Positions 33,121 through 42,437 of a stretch of 44,485 bases of DNA are shown in pieces (the first letter of the stretch is position 1; each line of letters begins with the position of its first letter). Origin of the DNA: Cytobacillus sp. S13-E01 (lineage in GTDB: Bacteria > Bacillota > Bacilli > Bacillales > Bacillaceae_L); contig NZ_JARFVC010000035.1 in assembly GCF_029193815.1 (NCBI RefSeq), positions 1 through 44,485 of the forward strand. The letters run 5' to 3'. Below the pieces are notes generated by a model. It worked only from the letters and a program-made list of their open reading frames with translations. It searched no databases and was not told the DNA's origin. Position numbers and translations under genes: made by a program.

Positions 33121-34735
33121 TCCAAACATCCTCCCAATTATTAAATGATTCTGCTACTGAACCAAATCCAGGCAGTTCCTTATCAACAATAGTTACTATT
33201 TCCGCTTCCTTGTTTCCACCTGCTTTTAGTCCTCTTATTGCTCGTCCTACCATTTGGCTATATAACACTAGCGAAAATGTTGGCCTAGCAATAATTGCTG
33301 CACTAGTTTGTGGTGCATCAAAACCTGTTGTTAAAACACCATAGTTACACAATATTTTTGTTTGTTCTTCATTATCTTTATAATTGTTGATAAGCATTCG
33401 TCTTTGTGTTGGTTGAGTTTCTCCTGTGATTGAAAAAGCATTATGTCCCCTAGCCTTTAGGACGCTAGCTAATAAATTCGAACTAGAAACACTAGGAGCA
33501 AATAATATTATTCGCTTATGCCTTTTTATCATTTTCTCTACTTCGTAAATTATTTTAAGATTTCTTTTTTCGTCATCACCAAGTTGTTTTAATATCTGTA
33601 ATGGAATTTCTAAAGCTTTGGTAAGACTTTCTATATCTATTGCAGAGATTTTCCCACCCTCATAAAATAAATTATTATACTGTACCTTTGCAAGGTAATT
33701 CTCTTCAATTAAATAGTCTACTGGATTGTCAAAACCTTCAATTTCAAGTTTAACTTTTCTTTTTGAAAAGAACTCAGAAAGTTCCCTATCAGCATCTACG
33801 TTATTCCAAGTTCTTCCTGGTGTGGCAGAAAGACCTAATAACTTATTTTCGCTACCTACATAGAATAAAGTATTTAGTATTATTTTATAAGTAGGAGCAA
33901 TCGCTTGATGGGCCTCATCCATTATTACTAAGGAGATTTTATTTCCAAGGTTCCTTATAAAATCAATTCCACCGATATTATTTACAGATCTGACCAACTT
34001 TGATAGACCAGCTACAATAAAGCCATCGTTAATATCATTTATAGGAAGTTCATGAGCTCCCCAAAATCGATATACATTAAGGCCTCTATTCCCTAAAAAA
34101 CTCCATGATTTATTAAATTCCTCTACTGCTTGTTCACATAATTCCTCACTAGTTGCTAGCCAAATAACAACAGTTGGCTCATTTTCTCTTAAGTGTTCAG
34201 AAATAATATTCATTGCGGTACGTGTTTTTCCAGAGCCCGTTGGCATATGGAGTAAAACTCTATATGGTGGATTAGTTAGTTGGTTTTTCACATCTCTTGC
34301 TGCTTTTCTTTGATGAGGGAAAAGAGAGTAATTACTATTAACACTACCAAAGTCAGGCTTTATAATCTTTTCTTCTTCTATCGGTTCTGGTAAATTAAAA
34401 AATTGAAATAATCTTTTCTCATCATCCGATCCTCGTTTAATAGATCTTATTTTTAATTTTTTATAAAGATCAGCCTTTGTGTTTGAATACTTAACGCCAA
34501 TAAGGTTAGCTAAAATTTCAGCTTCCTTTTGCCTTAATAGATCAAAAAGGTATGAACGAAAATTTTTATTTAAGAGAAGTCCTTCTGCACCGTATAAATC
34601 TAGAATCAGTTTTCTTAAATATTTATTATATGAACGTGTGTCATCAAGGTTTGAAAGTATTCTTATTGTCTGCGTTCCTAATATGTCCTGCAGAGTTTCT
34701 TCATCTGCTCTTGAAAATAGATCTCTGAAATCCAA
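33107..34735 (-). CDS. sspF: SF2 helicase, SspF-like
   Basis: 542 residues with a unique N-terminal domain (about 1-130) and a DEAD/DEAH superfamily 2 helicase core: Q-region SLFPHQRKAARDV, motif I MPTGSGKTRTAM (Walker A), motif II VIMDEAHQAIAP (DEAH), motif III LSATPGR, motif V TTGFDAP, motif VI YSQMVGRAIRG. TTG start at 34735 behind GAGGTG. First gene of a three-gene block that matches the known sspFGH cassette, which damages unmodified DNA and blocks phage replication. It begins downstream of the terminator behind sspD, so it has its own promoter. Letter assignment by order and type. Confidence 0.65.
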   Translation of the reverse strand: MDFRDLFSRADEETLQDILGTQTIRILSNLDDTRSYNKYLRKLILDLYGAEGLLLNKNFRSYLFDLLRQKEAEILANLIGVKYSNTKADLYKKLKIRSIKRGSDDEKRLFQFFNLPEPIEEEKIIKPDFGSVNSNYSLFPHQRKAARDVKNQLTNPPYRVLLHMPTGSGKTRTAMNIISEHLRENEPTVVIWLATSEELCEQAVEEFNKSWSFLGNRGLNVYRFWGAHELPINDINDGFIVAGLSKLVRSVNNIGGIDFIRNLGNKISLVIMDEAHQAIAPTYKIILNTLFYVGSENKLLGLSATPGRTWNNVDADRELSEFFSKRKVKLEIEGFDNPVDYLIEENYLAKVQYNNLFYEGGKISAIDIESLTKALEIPLQILKQLGDDEKRNLKIIYEVEKMIKRHKRIILFAPSVSSSNLLASVLKARGHNAFSITGETQPTQRRMLINNYKDNEEQTKILCNYGVLTTGFDAPQTSAAIIARPTFSLVLYSQMVGRAIRGLKAGGNKEAEIVTIVDKELPGFGSVAESFNNWEDVWNDGN

Positions 34736-34889
34736 GAAAACACCTCATGTCTCTTCTTTACTTATTGTAATATAATTTAGGGCCAAATTACTATTGGAAA
34801 TTATTCCTCCCATAAAGTTGGAAATAGTAGTAACGTTTACCATTATATCAAACTTACTAAACTTTTAAATAATATTCAAACAAAAAAAA

Positions 34890-34916
34890 ATAAAGACTCC
34901 GTTACGGAGTCTTTAT
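34890..34916 (-). terminator. Terminator behind sspD
   Basis: ATAAAGACTCCG (34890-34901) pairs with CGGAGTCTTTAT (34905-34916) around TTA; the minus strand continues with nine T. Overlaps the sspD stop codon. Confidence 0.85.
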
Positions 34917-35719
34917 ACGGTACATACACATGGAATAGTATCGTCTTCATTTTTAAGGAAATTTTCTATTCCCTCTCTGTCCATCAGTTCTCTATATTCC
35001 TTTAATGTGTAAGGACCTCCATCTTTTTTAAGTATTGAAACATTTTTTTCGAAATGTAGTCTAAAATTTTCTTCCATTTGCTCCTGCTCAAGGTATCTTT
35101 CTGGCCATACTTTATAAAGTTGTGCATAATGTTGAAATCCACCTCTAACACATCTCCCCCCACAATTTGCATGAGAGAAACCCATTTCATACATACGAGG
35201 TAATTTAATGCCCCATTCATTCTGAATAATTTCTTTAATGTTGATGTCCTCACTAAAAGTATCAATCATTGGAAATCTTGTTTCAATTGGTTCAATAGGA
35301 CGATGTTTATAAAATTCTGTTAAATTTACAGCACGATGTTGTTCATGTGGACCAATACCGAAATATAAGATAGGTTCTAAATTTTGGTCGTCCCTGAGCT
35401 CTTCTAAAAAAGTAATAGTTTGAAATACTTTTAGTTCCTCGGAACACTTTGCCAATCTTGAATTTCCTAAAAATCTATAATCATAAAAAACCTCTTCAGG
35501 TGTTCTACCATCGACTCTTTCTGTTATTTCAAGGCCAATATAATCAGAAACTTCTTCCATAAATCTATAATTATCTTCATCTTCCCACAACGTATTAGTG
35601 AAAAATAAAATACTATTTTCTATCCCGTATTTTTGTACCATTTGATAAGCAACATATGCACTAGATGCACCACCACTATACATTGCGACATGTACTGGCT
35701 TTCGACTCAAATAAATCAC
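34913..35719 (-). CDS. sspD: SspD-like ATP pyrophosphatase (PAPS reductase family)
   Basis: 268 residues of the adenine-nucleotide alpha-hydrolase (PP-loop) fold: HVAMYSGGASSAYVA carries SGGxxS (about 15-20). Cysteines that may bind an iron-sulfur cluster occur in AKCSEEL, HANCGGRCVRGG and the C-terminal PCVCTV. It is related to DndC and would activate the DNA backbone phosphate for sulfur insertion. The start overlaps the sspC stop by four bases (ATGA). A strong terminator follows, which closes the modification operon. Intact. Confidence 0.85.
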   Translation of the reverse strand: MIYLSRKPVHVAMYSGGASSAYVAYQMVQKYGIENSILFFTNTLWEDEDNYRFMEEVSDYIGLEITERVDGRTPEEVFYDYRFLGNSRLAKCSEELKVFQTITFLEELRDDQNLEPILYFGIGPHEQHRAVNLTEFYKHRPIEPIETRFPMIDTFSEDINIKEIIQNEWGIKLPRMYEMGFSHANCGGRCVRGGFQHYAQLYKVWPERYLEQEQMEENFRLHFEKNVSILKKDGGPYTLKEYRELMDREGIENFLKNEDDTIPCVCTV

Positions 35720-38700
35720 CTCTTATTAATAATGTGTTCCTCAACCAACATTAAAATTAAATATTCAATTTCTTCCTTTGTTATATTGCGTCCACCATTA
35801 CTAATTATCCTTGATACATTACTATATACTGTATTTGCTTTAGTAGATAGTTCTACTCTTTCAATTGCTCTGTTTGTATCACCAACAGTTAGTATTTTAT
35901 ATTCTTTATCACTTTCAAAGTCCTCGGTTAATCTATTATATTCACTAGATATTTGGTGATCAAACATTTCTCTAGTTGTATCAGTCCAGTTCTGAATTTC
36001 TATTCCAATAAAATTAATGATTAGATCTTCAATCCAATTTCGTTCGTTTTGTATAGTTAAAATTGAAGAAATTAATTTATTTTCTTTTTGGACTGGAATT
36101 GTTTTTTCAGAAGCCCATTCTTTTAATTGTTGATAATTGTCACAACCAACAAGCATTAATAAATTTCTTTCGAGGTTTTTTTTCTCTATACTAATAAAAG
36201 AATTTAATTCTTGTACACAAATGTCTACTAGGTCGATACTATCATTAAACTCATTATAAATCATCTCAAATGCTTTAGTTGGATCCACTTCTCCATGCTT
36301 TATACACATTTTAAAAGATAATAGTCTTTCATTTAACTTATTTGTAGTCTGTGTATACCTTGGTAGTGTTCTTAACCACTTTAACATAGCCTCGTTGGCT
36401 GCTAATATCTTATGTGTATTGTTAAGATCATTATAGAATTCTTTAAAAATTGTAGTAATGTTCTCTATTAATTTATTGTATCTATTGTCCAATTGAAAAT
36501 ATATAAATTGATAGTTACTAGAATCCTCAACCATACTAAATAATATTTCGCCATTAACATTATCAATGAACATTCCATTTCGATAGAACAAAAGTTCGTC
36601 CCATTTATCTCTTAAGAGTGCTATAAGGAGAATTGGAATTAAGGGCTTTCTAATGCCGAAAGGTTTTTCAAACAAAACGTCTGTAAGCAATGATAATTTA
36701 CCATTTGGATTCTCATTAATTATAGAAAGAAGTCTATTTCTTATCTTATTAAAACTAGAGTTTTCAATTTTATTTAAATCCTTAAAGTTGAATTTATTAT
36801 TTTTAAATGTTGTAGCAAATATTAAGTAATCTGGTCCGTTACCATCAATATTAATGTTATATTCACTGAAATTATTGATAATATTATCTACAACCTTATA
36901 CCCTGCTTTTTGTTGAACATTGTTTATTTTTCTCCTGTTATAGGAATCGTTTCTTATTTCAGGTGTATCAGGATAAAGCTCAAACATTAACTCCGATAAT
37001 CTAATTCCTAATACTATTTCGTTATTAATATGAGCTCTATCATTCTTTAGGATCCAGAACAAATTACTATCAAATTTTTGATAAACACTCATGAAATCAT
37101 TAATTACAAAGAGTAAATCCTCTTTTCTTAGTAGAAGTTCAGATTTTAAATCTTTATCTTTTTTTAAAAGTTCTTCATCATCAAGTAATTTTTCAACTAG
37201 ATAATAATCAATTACCTGTTTTTCTATAAAATCGAAAGTATAAGTAGAAATACAAAATATTGAGTGTTCATCTCGATATAATTGTAAGGCCTTAACTACA
37301 CGTTCATAGTCATTTGAAGATTCTAGGATTACGTAATTAATAATAGCATCAGCTTCTTTTTTCCTTCTATCTTCTGCACTATCAAAAACATTATTCAGTA
37401 TATCTGAGCTATAAACTAAATTAACTGAAGCAAAACGCGTAATACTTTTTTTGTCATTATAGTCATTAGATAAATAAAATTTTCTAGTTAAACTGTCCTC
37501 TAAAATAGATAGCTTTCTCTTTCTTGAGATATTAGTAGAATCTAACTGTTCAATTATTAATTCATCTATATTAAAAGAACTTCCCTCAAATACTTCCCAA
37601 TATCCTAAAACTCTATTGTATCGTATAGCTTTATAGCTTTCTAAACTACTTAGGATTTGTTTGATTACTAATTCTTTTTTTTCCATAGCAAAACTTAGAA
37701 ATTCACTCGTCGTTTTAAATTTAGACTGTAATCCTGTTATATTCCAAAGTGTTATGAATTTTAGTATATTTAACTCATCAAGTTTTTCTATGTTATTAAT
37801 TTCAGGAATTTTATTTGTTATTTTCTTGTATAGGACCATAGAAGGGCTATCTTGTTCAATATCTTCTATATCTAAACTAGGAAAGAAGTAATCAAATAAT
37901 TGATGAGGCAAATAGTAATCATTTGAGTTATTAATATGTTTCAATAACCCTCCTTTATCATAACTTTCCAAAAAAGTAAAAAGGGTTCTCTCATTTTGTC
38001 CGTGCAGACTAGATAAGAAAGGTAATAGATAAAGAGTAACTGGATGTATAGGTTGTACTCCTTTAATAACTATATTCTCTATTTCTACTTGATTTAATTC
38101 CGGAAATAATGGGTATTTTCTTAAAAAATTTTTAACTTCGATATCTGTTTTGTTCTGTTTTATATTTAAATTATTCAGTGTCGACGCGGTTAATCTTATA
38201 AATGTTGCTTTGTCACTTTCAATGTGATAAAGCTTGAATCTTTTTTCTATTCTTTGGAATTCATTTTTATATTCATCATTAAACTTAAGAAAATATTGTC
38301 TCAGATTCTTATGAGTTATTATTAAAAGGTGCATATCATCTGAATAGTGATCAGATAACTCAGCTAAATCCTGTAAATCCTGCATAGTTTCATGAATTTC
38401 ATGTACCTCGAGGTTCTGTAGAAATCTACCAAACTCATCATAAACAATGAAAAGGCCTATACCTTCTTTTGATAATTCATCTAAGACATACTTTATTTGC
38501 CCCATAAAATCTTCATGAAAATCAACTAAAAATTGTGCTCCTGATGTTAGTGTTGGAAAAACATCAGAAAACCACTGAATTTCTTTTTTTTCTTGTGTTA
38601 AAACTTCCATTCTCCATGAAGTAATGTCATAATTCCTTTCGGAAAGTAATACTTTAAATTGTTTGAATGTTTTAGGATATTCTTTTTTCCATATATCTAA

Positions 38701-39162
38701 AGTTTCTATTATTTTAGTTACAACTCCTGGAATAGTTATATCTATACCACTGTTGTTAATAACAGTCATAATTGATGAAATTATGGCTTGTCTGAATTTC
38801 CCCTCATAACCATTTAAGATAACTGGAAGATATCTTTTGTTTGAATTTCTTACTATTCCAAGTTCCTTATATATATCATCATCAACATTATTAAACTTTT
38901 CAAGTAATAAATTAAATGTATTTTTATTAACATTTTTTGAAACTATTCCACTTAAGATTGTTCCTAGAAGAGACTTACCAGTACCGTATGGACCTATAAT
39001 AATATGAGAGTGGTTTTCTTCAGTATGATTGAACCCTTTAAGAATTCCTAATAATGAATCTGCATGGGATGGTGTAGGTAGGTATCTTTTAAAATACTCT
39101 TCTTTATTAATATCAAATTTAATATTTACACTCGATTTAAAATTAATATTTTTAGTTTTCAT
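35716..39162 (-). CDS. sspC: SspC-like large ATPase
   Basis: 1148 residues. An N-terminal AAA/P-loop domain has Walker A HIIIGPYGTGKSLLG (about 53-67) and Walker B GLFIVYDEFGRFLQNLE (near 240), followed by sensor-like LLIITHKNLRQYF. The remaining 800 residues are helical and have no known motif. In the Ssp system, SspC is the ATPase that works with SspB and SspD. Start overlaps the sspB stop by four bases and stop overlaps the sspD start by four, so translation of all three is coupled and the products are probably made in fixed ratio. Intact over 3.4 kb. Confidence 0.8.
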   Translation of the reverse strand: MKTKNINFKSSVNIKFDINKEEYFKRYLPTPSHADSLLGILKGFNHTEENHSHIIIGPYGTGKSLLGTILSGIVSKNVNKNTFNLLLEKFNNVDDDIYKELGIVRNSNKRYLPVILNGYEGKFRQAIISSIMTVINNSGIDITIPGVVTKIIETLDIWKKEYPKTFKQFKVLLSERNYDITSWRMEVLTQEKKEIQWFSDVFPTLTSGAQFLVDFHEDFMGQIKYVLDELSKEGIGLFIVYDEFGRFLQNLEVHEIHETMQDLQDLAELSDHYSDDMHLLIITHKNLRQYFLKFNDEYKNEFQRIEKRFKLYHIESDKATFIRLTASTLNNLNIKQNKTDIEVKNFLRKYPLFPELNQVEIENIVIKGVQPIHPVTLYLLPFLSSLHGQNERTLFTFLESYDKGGLLKHINNSNDYYLPHQLFDYFFPSLDIEDIEQDSPSMVLYKKITNKIPEINNIEKLDELNILKFITLWNITGLQSKFKTTSEFLSFAMEKKELVIKQILSSLESYKAIRYNRVLGYWEVFEGSSFNIDELIIEQLDSTNISRKRKLSILEDSLTRKFYLSNDYNDKKSITRFASVNLVYSSDILNNVFDSAEDRRKKEADAIINYVILESSNDYERVVKALQLYRDEHSIFCISTYTFDFIEKQVIDYYLVEKLLDDEELLKKDKDLKSELLLRKEDLLFVINDFMSVYQKFDSNLFWILKNDRAHINNEIVLGIRLSELMFELYPDTPEIRNDSYNRRKINNVQQKAGYKVVDNIINNFSEYNINIDGNGPDYLIFATTFKNNKFNFKDLNKIENSSFNKIRNRLLSIINENPNGKLSLLTDVLFEKPFGIRKPLIPILLIALLRDKWDELLFYRNGMFIDNVNGEILFSMVEDSSNYQFIYFQLDNRYNKLIENITTIFKEFYNDLNNTHKILAANEAMLKWLRTLPRYTQTTNKLNERLLSFKMCIKHGEVDPTKAFEMIYNEFNDSIDLVDICVQELNSFISIEKKNLERNLLMLVGCDNYQQLKEWASEKTIPVQKENKLISSILTIQNERNWIEDLIINFIGIEIQNWTDTTREMFDHQISSEYNRLTEDFESDKEYKILTVGDTNRAIERVELSTKANTVYSNVSRIISNGGRNITKEEIEYLILMLVEEHIINKR

Positions 39163-40034
39163 AATTTCTCAACTTTCTTATTTAATTCATATTTTAAATA
39201 ATCATAAGCTGTCACATTAGGTAATTTTATAGTGTCAAGATTATTTGTTCTTGAGAAAGTTATTGGGAACTTTGGGTGCTTTGTTAATAAATTAAGTGCA
39301 TTTATAGTATTAGTTCTATTCATGTTGAAAATTTTCCCCCATAGTCCTGCTTTGTAAGAAATTTCTTCTACAGATATCGTATCAACTTCTTCTGTAGATT
39401 TATAATCCAATAATACATACATTAATGCTATTGTACCAATTGATTCAATATCGCCTGATAACTTATAAACATTTCCTTTTTTTTCATTTAATAATTTTAC
39501 TTTATTTATAGGACTCTGAATAACTTCTTCAGGATCATCAGTACTTTGTCCAGCTGTATATAATTTAATTAAGCAATCGACATCTCTTTTTAATGATTTT
39601 TCTGACACACTCTTAACTTCGTTTGCTCTAACCCAAATAATAAATTGTTCCAATAATTCCTCTTTTGTTATTATGGTTTCATTAAGTATATTAAAAAACC
39701 AATACCAGACAGTACTAGGTTCCTTTTCTTTAGACAGATGATAGTGAATTATTGATGCTGAGTCATTAAATTGTATATATCTGTCATATTGGTAGAGTAT
39801 CTTTCCGAATTCAGTAGTATGGTGGATTTTTTTTCTCTCTTGATTAAAATCCTCATCTACTACTTTTGTAGCGACTGTCCAAAATCTTAAGGACTGAACC
39901 ATGTTTTTCCCTAAACCAATTTTTTCGAATGCTTCGTTGTCATAAAAGAAACGACTATCTTCATTTAAATGTTTTATAGCTTTATTTAACCATCTATCAC
40001 GCAAATAAAAACTTTGATGTTGTCCGTAACCCAT
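39159..40034 (-). CDS. sspB: SspB-like protein (DUF4007)
   Basis: 291 residues of the DUF4007 family. Its hallmark is at the N-terminus: GQHQSFYLRDRWLNKAIKHL...AFEKIGLGKNMVQSLRFWTVAT (about 4-58). Further family features are VWYWFFNIL, SEKSLKRDVDCLIKLY and the C-terminal IGTIALMYVLLDYK with AYDYLKYEL. SspB nicks DNA at the site to be sulfur-modified in one strand. The ATG follows AAGGAAG. It is the first gene of the operon. No sspA (cysteine desulfurase) gene lies before it; the region upstream is AT-rich and non-coding. Intact. Confidence 0.85.
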   Translation of the reverse strand: MGYGQHQSFYLRDRWLNKAIKHLNEDSRFFYDNEAFEKIGLGKNMVQSLRFWTVATKVVDEDFNQERKKIHHTTEFGKILYQYDRYIQFNDSASIIHYHLSKEKEPSTVWYWFFNILNETIITKEELLEQFIIWVRANEVKSVSEKSLKRDVDCLIKLYTAGQSTDDPEEVIQSPINKVKLLNEKKGNVYKLSGDIESIGTIALMYVLLDYKSTEEVDTISVEEISYKAGLWGKIFNMNRTNTINALNLLTKHPKFPITFSRTNNLDTIKLPNVTAYDYLKYELNKKVEKL

Positions 40035-40585
40035 ATTATCAACTTCCTTTTATATTTATTCACATCACTTCTGGAGGAATTGTTCCAGTAGTTCATTTAG
40101 TTCAAAGAAAGACATCTAGAAAGCTAGATGTAAATGTTTAATAGAATTAAATTAACATAAGTAGTTATAGAACCAAAAATACAAACGTACGTTTCTATAA
40201 AGAGAATTATAGCATTATTTTATATCTCATTACAAATTATTTAAACTATATTAACTCTCATATTTTATTATATCAATTTCTTTTAAGAATATCATTACTA
40301 GTTTGTACTTTCCTTTATTTTATATATCATTCGGAAATGACATTTAGGAATATTAAATAAACTAAGTATTTATTCATAAAATCAGATAATTCATAATAAT
40401 ACTACAAACTCTAAATCTCTCATGTTTCTTTATTAATTTCTTAACCAATTATATCTATTGTATCTTATAACAAATCATAGGTTATGATAATAGAAAAAAA
40501 CATTAAATTACTCTTGTTCATGGTTTAAATTCATTAAACTGAATATAATATATATAAAATAAAGTAATATTAAGAGGTGTTTTAT
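40035..40585 (-). promoter_or_regulatory. AT-rich upstream region of the ssp operon with leader hairpin
   Basis: About 550 bases, no gene. ACATCTAG (40112-40119) pairs with CTAGATGT (40124-40131) 78 bases before sspB; the minus strand continues CTTTCTTTG, so it may act as a weak attenuator in the leader. The rest is very AT-rich and should hold the sspB promoter. Confidence 0.4.
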
Positions 40586-40972
40586 ATTTCTCGACTAACA
40601 TGTGTTAACTGCAAAATTATATTATTTCCGAAGAAGTAATCAAAACTGCAAAACTGATGAACTTCAAAAGTATGGATCAGAAGTAAAAATTACTGTCCTG
40701 AATGTTTTTTAGAAAAGGTAAAGTATGGTTTTGGTAATTATGAGATAGGAAACTGTGAGGTATGTAATAGTTCAATGGTACTACAATTTGATGACCAAGA
40801 AACTATTTCGCTTGTGCGTGAAGATTTTTCAGTACATTTTATATGCGAGAAAGTAAAAAAAGCAATTGAAAGAGATGTTCAGGGCGAAATTGAGGTCTTA
40901 GATGAAGAAAATCATGAATGGCTAATTTTGTACACTATTCAACCAGATCCTGATGAAGCTGACTTTGGTTAA
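40586..40972 (+). pseudogene. Small zinc-ribbon protein, N-terminus damaged
   Basis: The 3' part is clean: NYCPECFLEKVKYGFGNYEI then GNCEVCNSSMVLQFDDQETI...QPDPDEADFG to a stop at 40970. Three CxxC pairs (TCVNC, YCPEC, NCEVC) suggest two zinc sites. Near the start, ISRLTCVNCKIILF is in the same frame, but TAA, TGA and TGA lie between. The stretch EEVIKTAKLMNFKSMDQK in another frame bridges them, so two compensating single-base changes explain the damage. An AAGAGGTG site precedes an ATT where a start should be. A short form from ATG at 40775 is possible. Function unknown. Confidence 0.5.
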
Positions 40973-41000
40973 GTTAAATAATCTAATTGCAACAGTATTT

Positions 41001-41029
41001 GACAGAGTAGAATGAAACCCTATTCTGTC
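41001..41029 (+). terminator. Terminator behind the zinc-ribbon gene
   Basis: GACAGAGTAG (41001-41010) pairs with CTATTCTGTC (41020-41029) with one G-T pair, followed by TCTACTTTTAA. Confidence 0.6.
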
Positions 41030-41131
41030 TCTACTTTTAATTCGTAACTAACTCAATTTTCCAGTTATATATTATATTTTTACAGTTTAGTTAATCATAC
41101 TAAAGAATATAACAATTAACTATTGAATGTT

Positions 41132-41416
41132 TTAATTATACTTAATTAATTTTCTAACACCCCAGACACCTTTTCCTTTCCCATTCTTAGCATAAAAAAT
41201 ATCCGATTCATCACCAGCATTCCCTTTGAAAATTTTGCAATCGCTTGAATGTAAGTAAATATGTTTTCTTATTTGAGACTTCCAATCAATGTATAATTCT
41301 AGATTTATTTTATTTCTTTTTTGGACCTTTATATATATATCGTTTAGAGAGGCTACCCCTCCAAGTTCCTGTAATGAACTTAATATTTCTTCAAGCCAAA
41401 TACTCTGCTGTGCCAC
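41132..41416 (-). CDS. Small winged-helix-like protein
   Basis: 94 residues. WLEEILSSLQELGGVASLNDIYIKVQKRNKINLELYIDWKSQIRKHIYLHSSDCKIFKGNAGDESDIFYAKNGKGKGVWGVRK reads as a winged helix: helices, then a beta-hairpin closing on GVWGVR. This form (HARE-HTH or Mrr-N-like) is often the DNA-binding module of restriction endonucleases, here without a nuclease domain. GTG start behind GAGGTGA. It lies 1.1 kb upstream of sspB on the same strand with a non-coding region between. A regulator of the defence genes is possible but unproven. Confidence 0.5.
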   Translation of the reverse strand: MAQQSIWLEEILSSLQELGGVASLNDIYIKVQKRNKINLELYIDWKSQIRKHIYLHSSDCKIFKGNAGDESDIFYAKNGKGKGVWGVRKLIKYN

Positions 41417-42027
41417 TATTTGCTCACCTCAACAATTTTTGAATGGTAGTACTCCTTTAGTAAAGCTAAATAACTTAAGCGTTATTATTGGTTTCTTTAT
41501 TTTACCCTGAAATTCACTATAAAATTTATATCAAATAAACTGATCCGAAACTATACATATCATACCTACGCATTTCTTCAATTCTAGTTTTCTTGCTTAC
41601 ATTTACCTAGGGTTTAACTGGTATATTTACCCTCTGTTTTATTTTTATTCTATTTTGTGTTCTTTTGAACGTTTAATTTCTGCTTGGATCTTATTTTCTA
41701 CGTTTTTCATATTTTGTTAGTATTTTATTTTTAAAGTAATTTGGTGGATCCTCTTGAGAATATTTAAGTATCCTTAGAATATGTTTAGAAGAATTAAATT
41801 TGTTGCAGATAAAGTTCTATTTGGAAATATATCTTTGTCCTTCTTTTAATAGGAACCTCAACAAATCAAGGTTGTAGTTTCTTAGGATCATCAAAATTTA
41901 TATTTTTTATTTTATCAATATGTAAGTAAATTGCATTTCCAATTTTTTGGCCCTCCCCACCAGGGTATTTCCTTTCTCAATCTCCAAACAAAGCTCATTG
42001 GCTTATTTCCTTCATGTTTTTATAATC
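41417..42027. other. Intergenic up to the IS66 element; one weak decayed stretch
   Basis: About 600 bases. On the minus strand around 41660-41750, EDPPNYFKNKILTKYEK and VENKIQAEIKRSKEHKIE lie in adjacent frames and may be a decayed gene end. Nothing else found. Confidence 0.3.
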
Positions 42028-42110
42028 GTAAGCGTCAAATACAGCCCACATTCTATTAATAGTGAGTCCATGAGATAATCTCCCTAGAAATCATATTGGG
42101 AGGTTTTTCT

Positions 42111-42437
42111 ATGACCCTTAAGGAAAAAAGAATAGAATGGAAAGCACGATACGAAGAATGGAAACAGAGTGGAGAGAGTGTAGTGGATTGGTGCCAACAT
42201 CAAGAAATTAAAGTCCACCAAATGTATTACTGGATACGGCAATTTGAAAGTAACAGCGGTTCCAAACAGACACCCGTTGCGGCACAATGGTTCACTGTTC
42301 AGGTTGATGAAGAAGCACCCCCTTCGGGGCAGGGTTCTGTTCTGCTTCATTTTGGTACGATCACAGTTGAGGTACCAACTGGAGCCAACATGGATCTATT
42401 ATCAGATGTTGTCCATGTGCTTAAAAACCAATGTTAA
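42111..42437 (+). CDS. tnpA: IS66 TnpA (Orf1)
   Basis: 108 residues from the ATG behind GGGAGG. The N-terminus, KEKRIEWKARYEEWKQSGESVVDWCQHQEIKVHQMYYWIRQF, is the HTH-like domain of IS66 Orf1 proteins; the rest is a beta-rich tail (GQGSVLLHFGTITVEVPTGANMDLLSDV). Required for transposition together with TnpB in IS66 elements. Its stop overlaps the tnpB start. Confidence 0.85.
   Translation: MTLKEKRIEWKARYEEWKQSGESVVDWCQHQEIKVHQMYYWIRQFESNSGSKQTPVAAQWFTVQVDEEAPPSGQGSVLLHFGTITVEVPTGANMDLLSDVVHVLKNQC

Noticed and set aside
34913-40034. Classical Dnd system or BREX with a PAPS-reductase gene
   Set aside because: No dndD, dndE, pglZ or brxL-like gene is present; DUF4007 plus large ATPase plus PP-loop protein in this order fits SspBCD.
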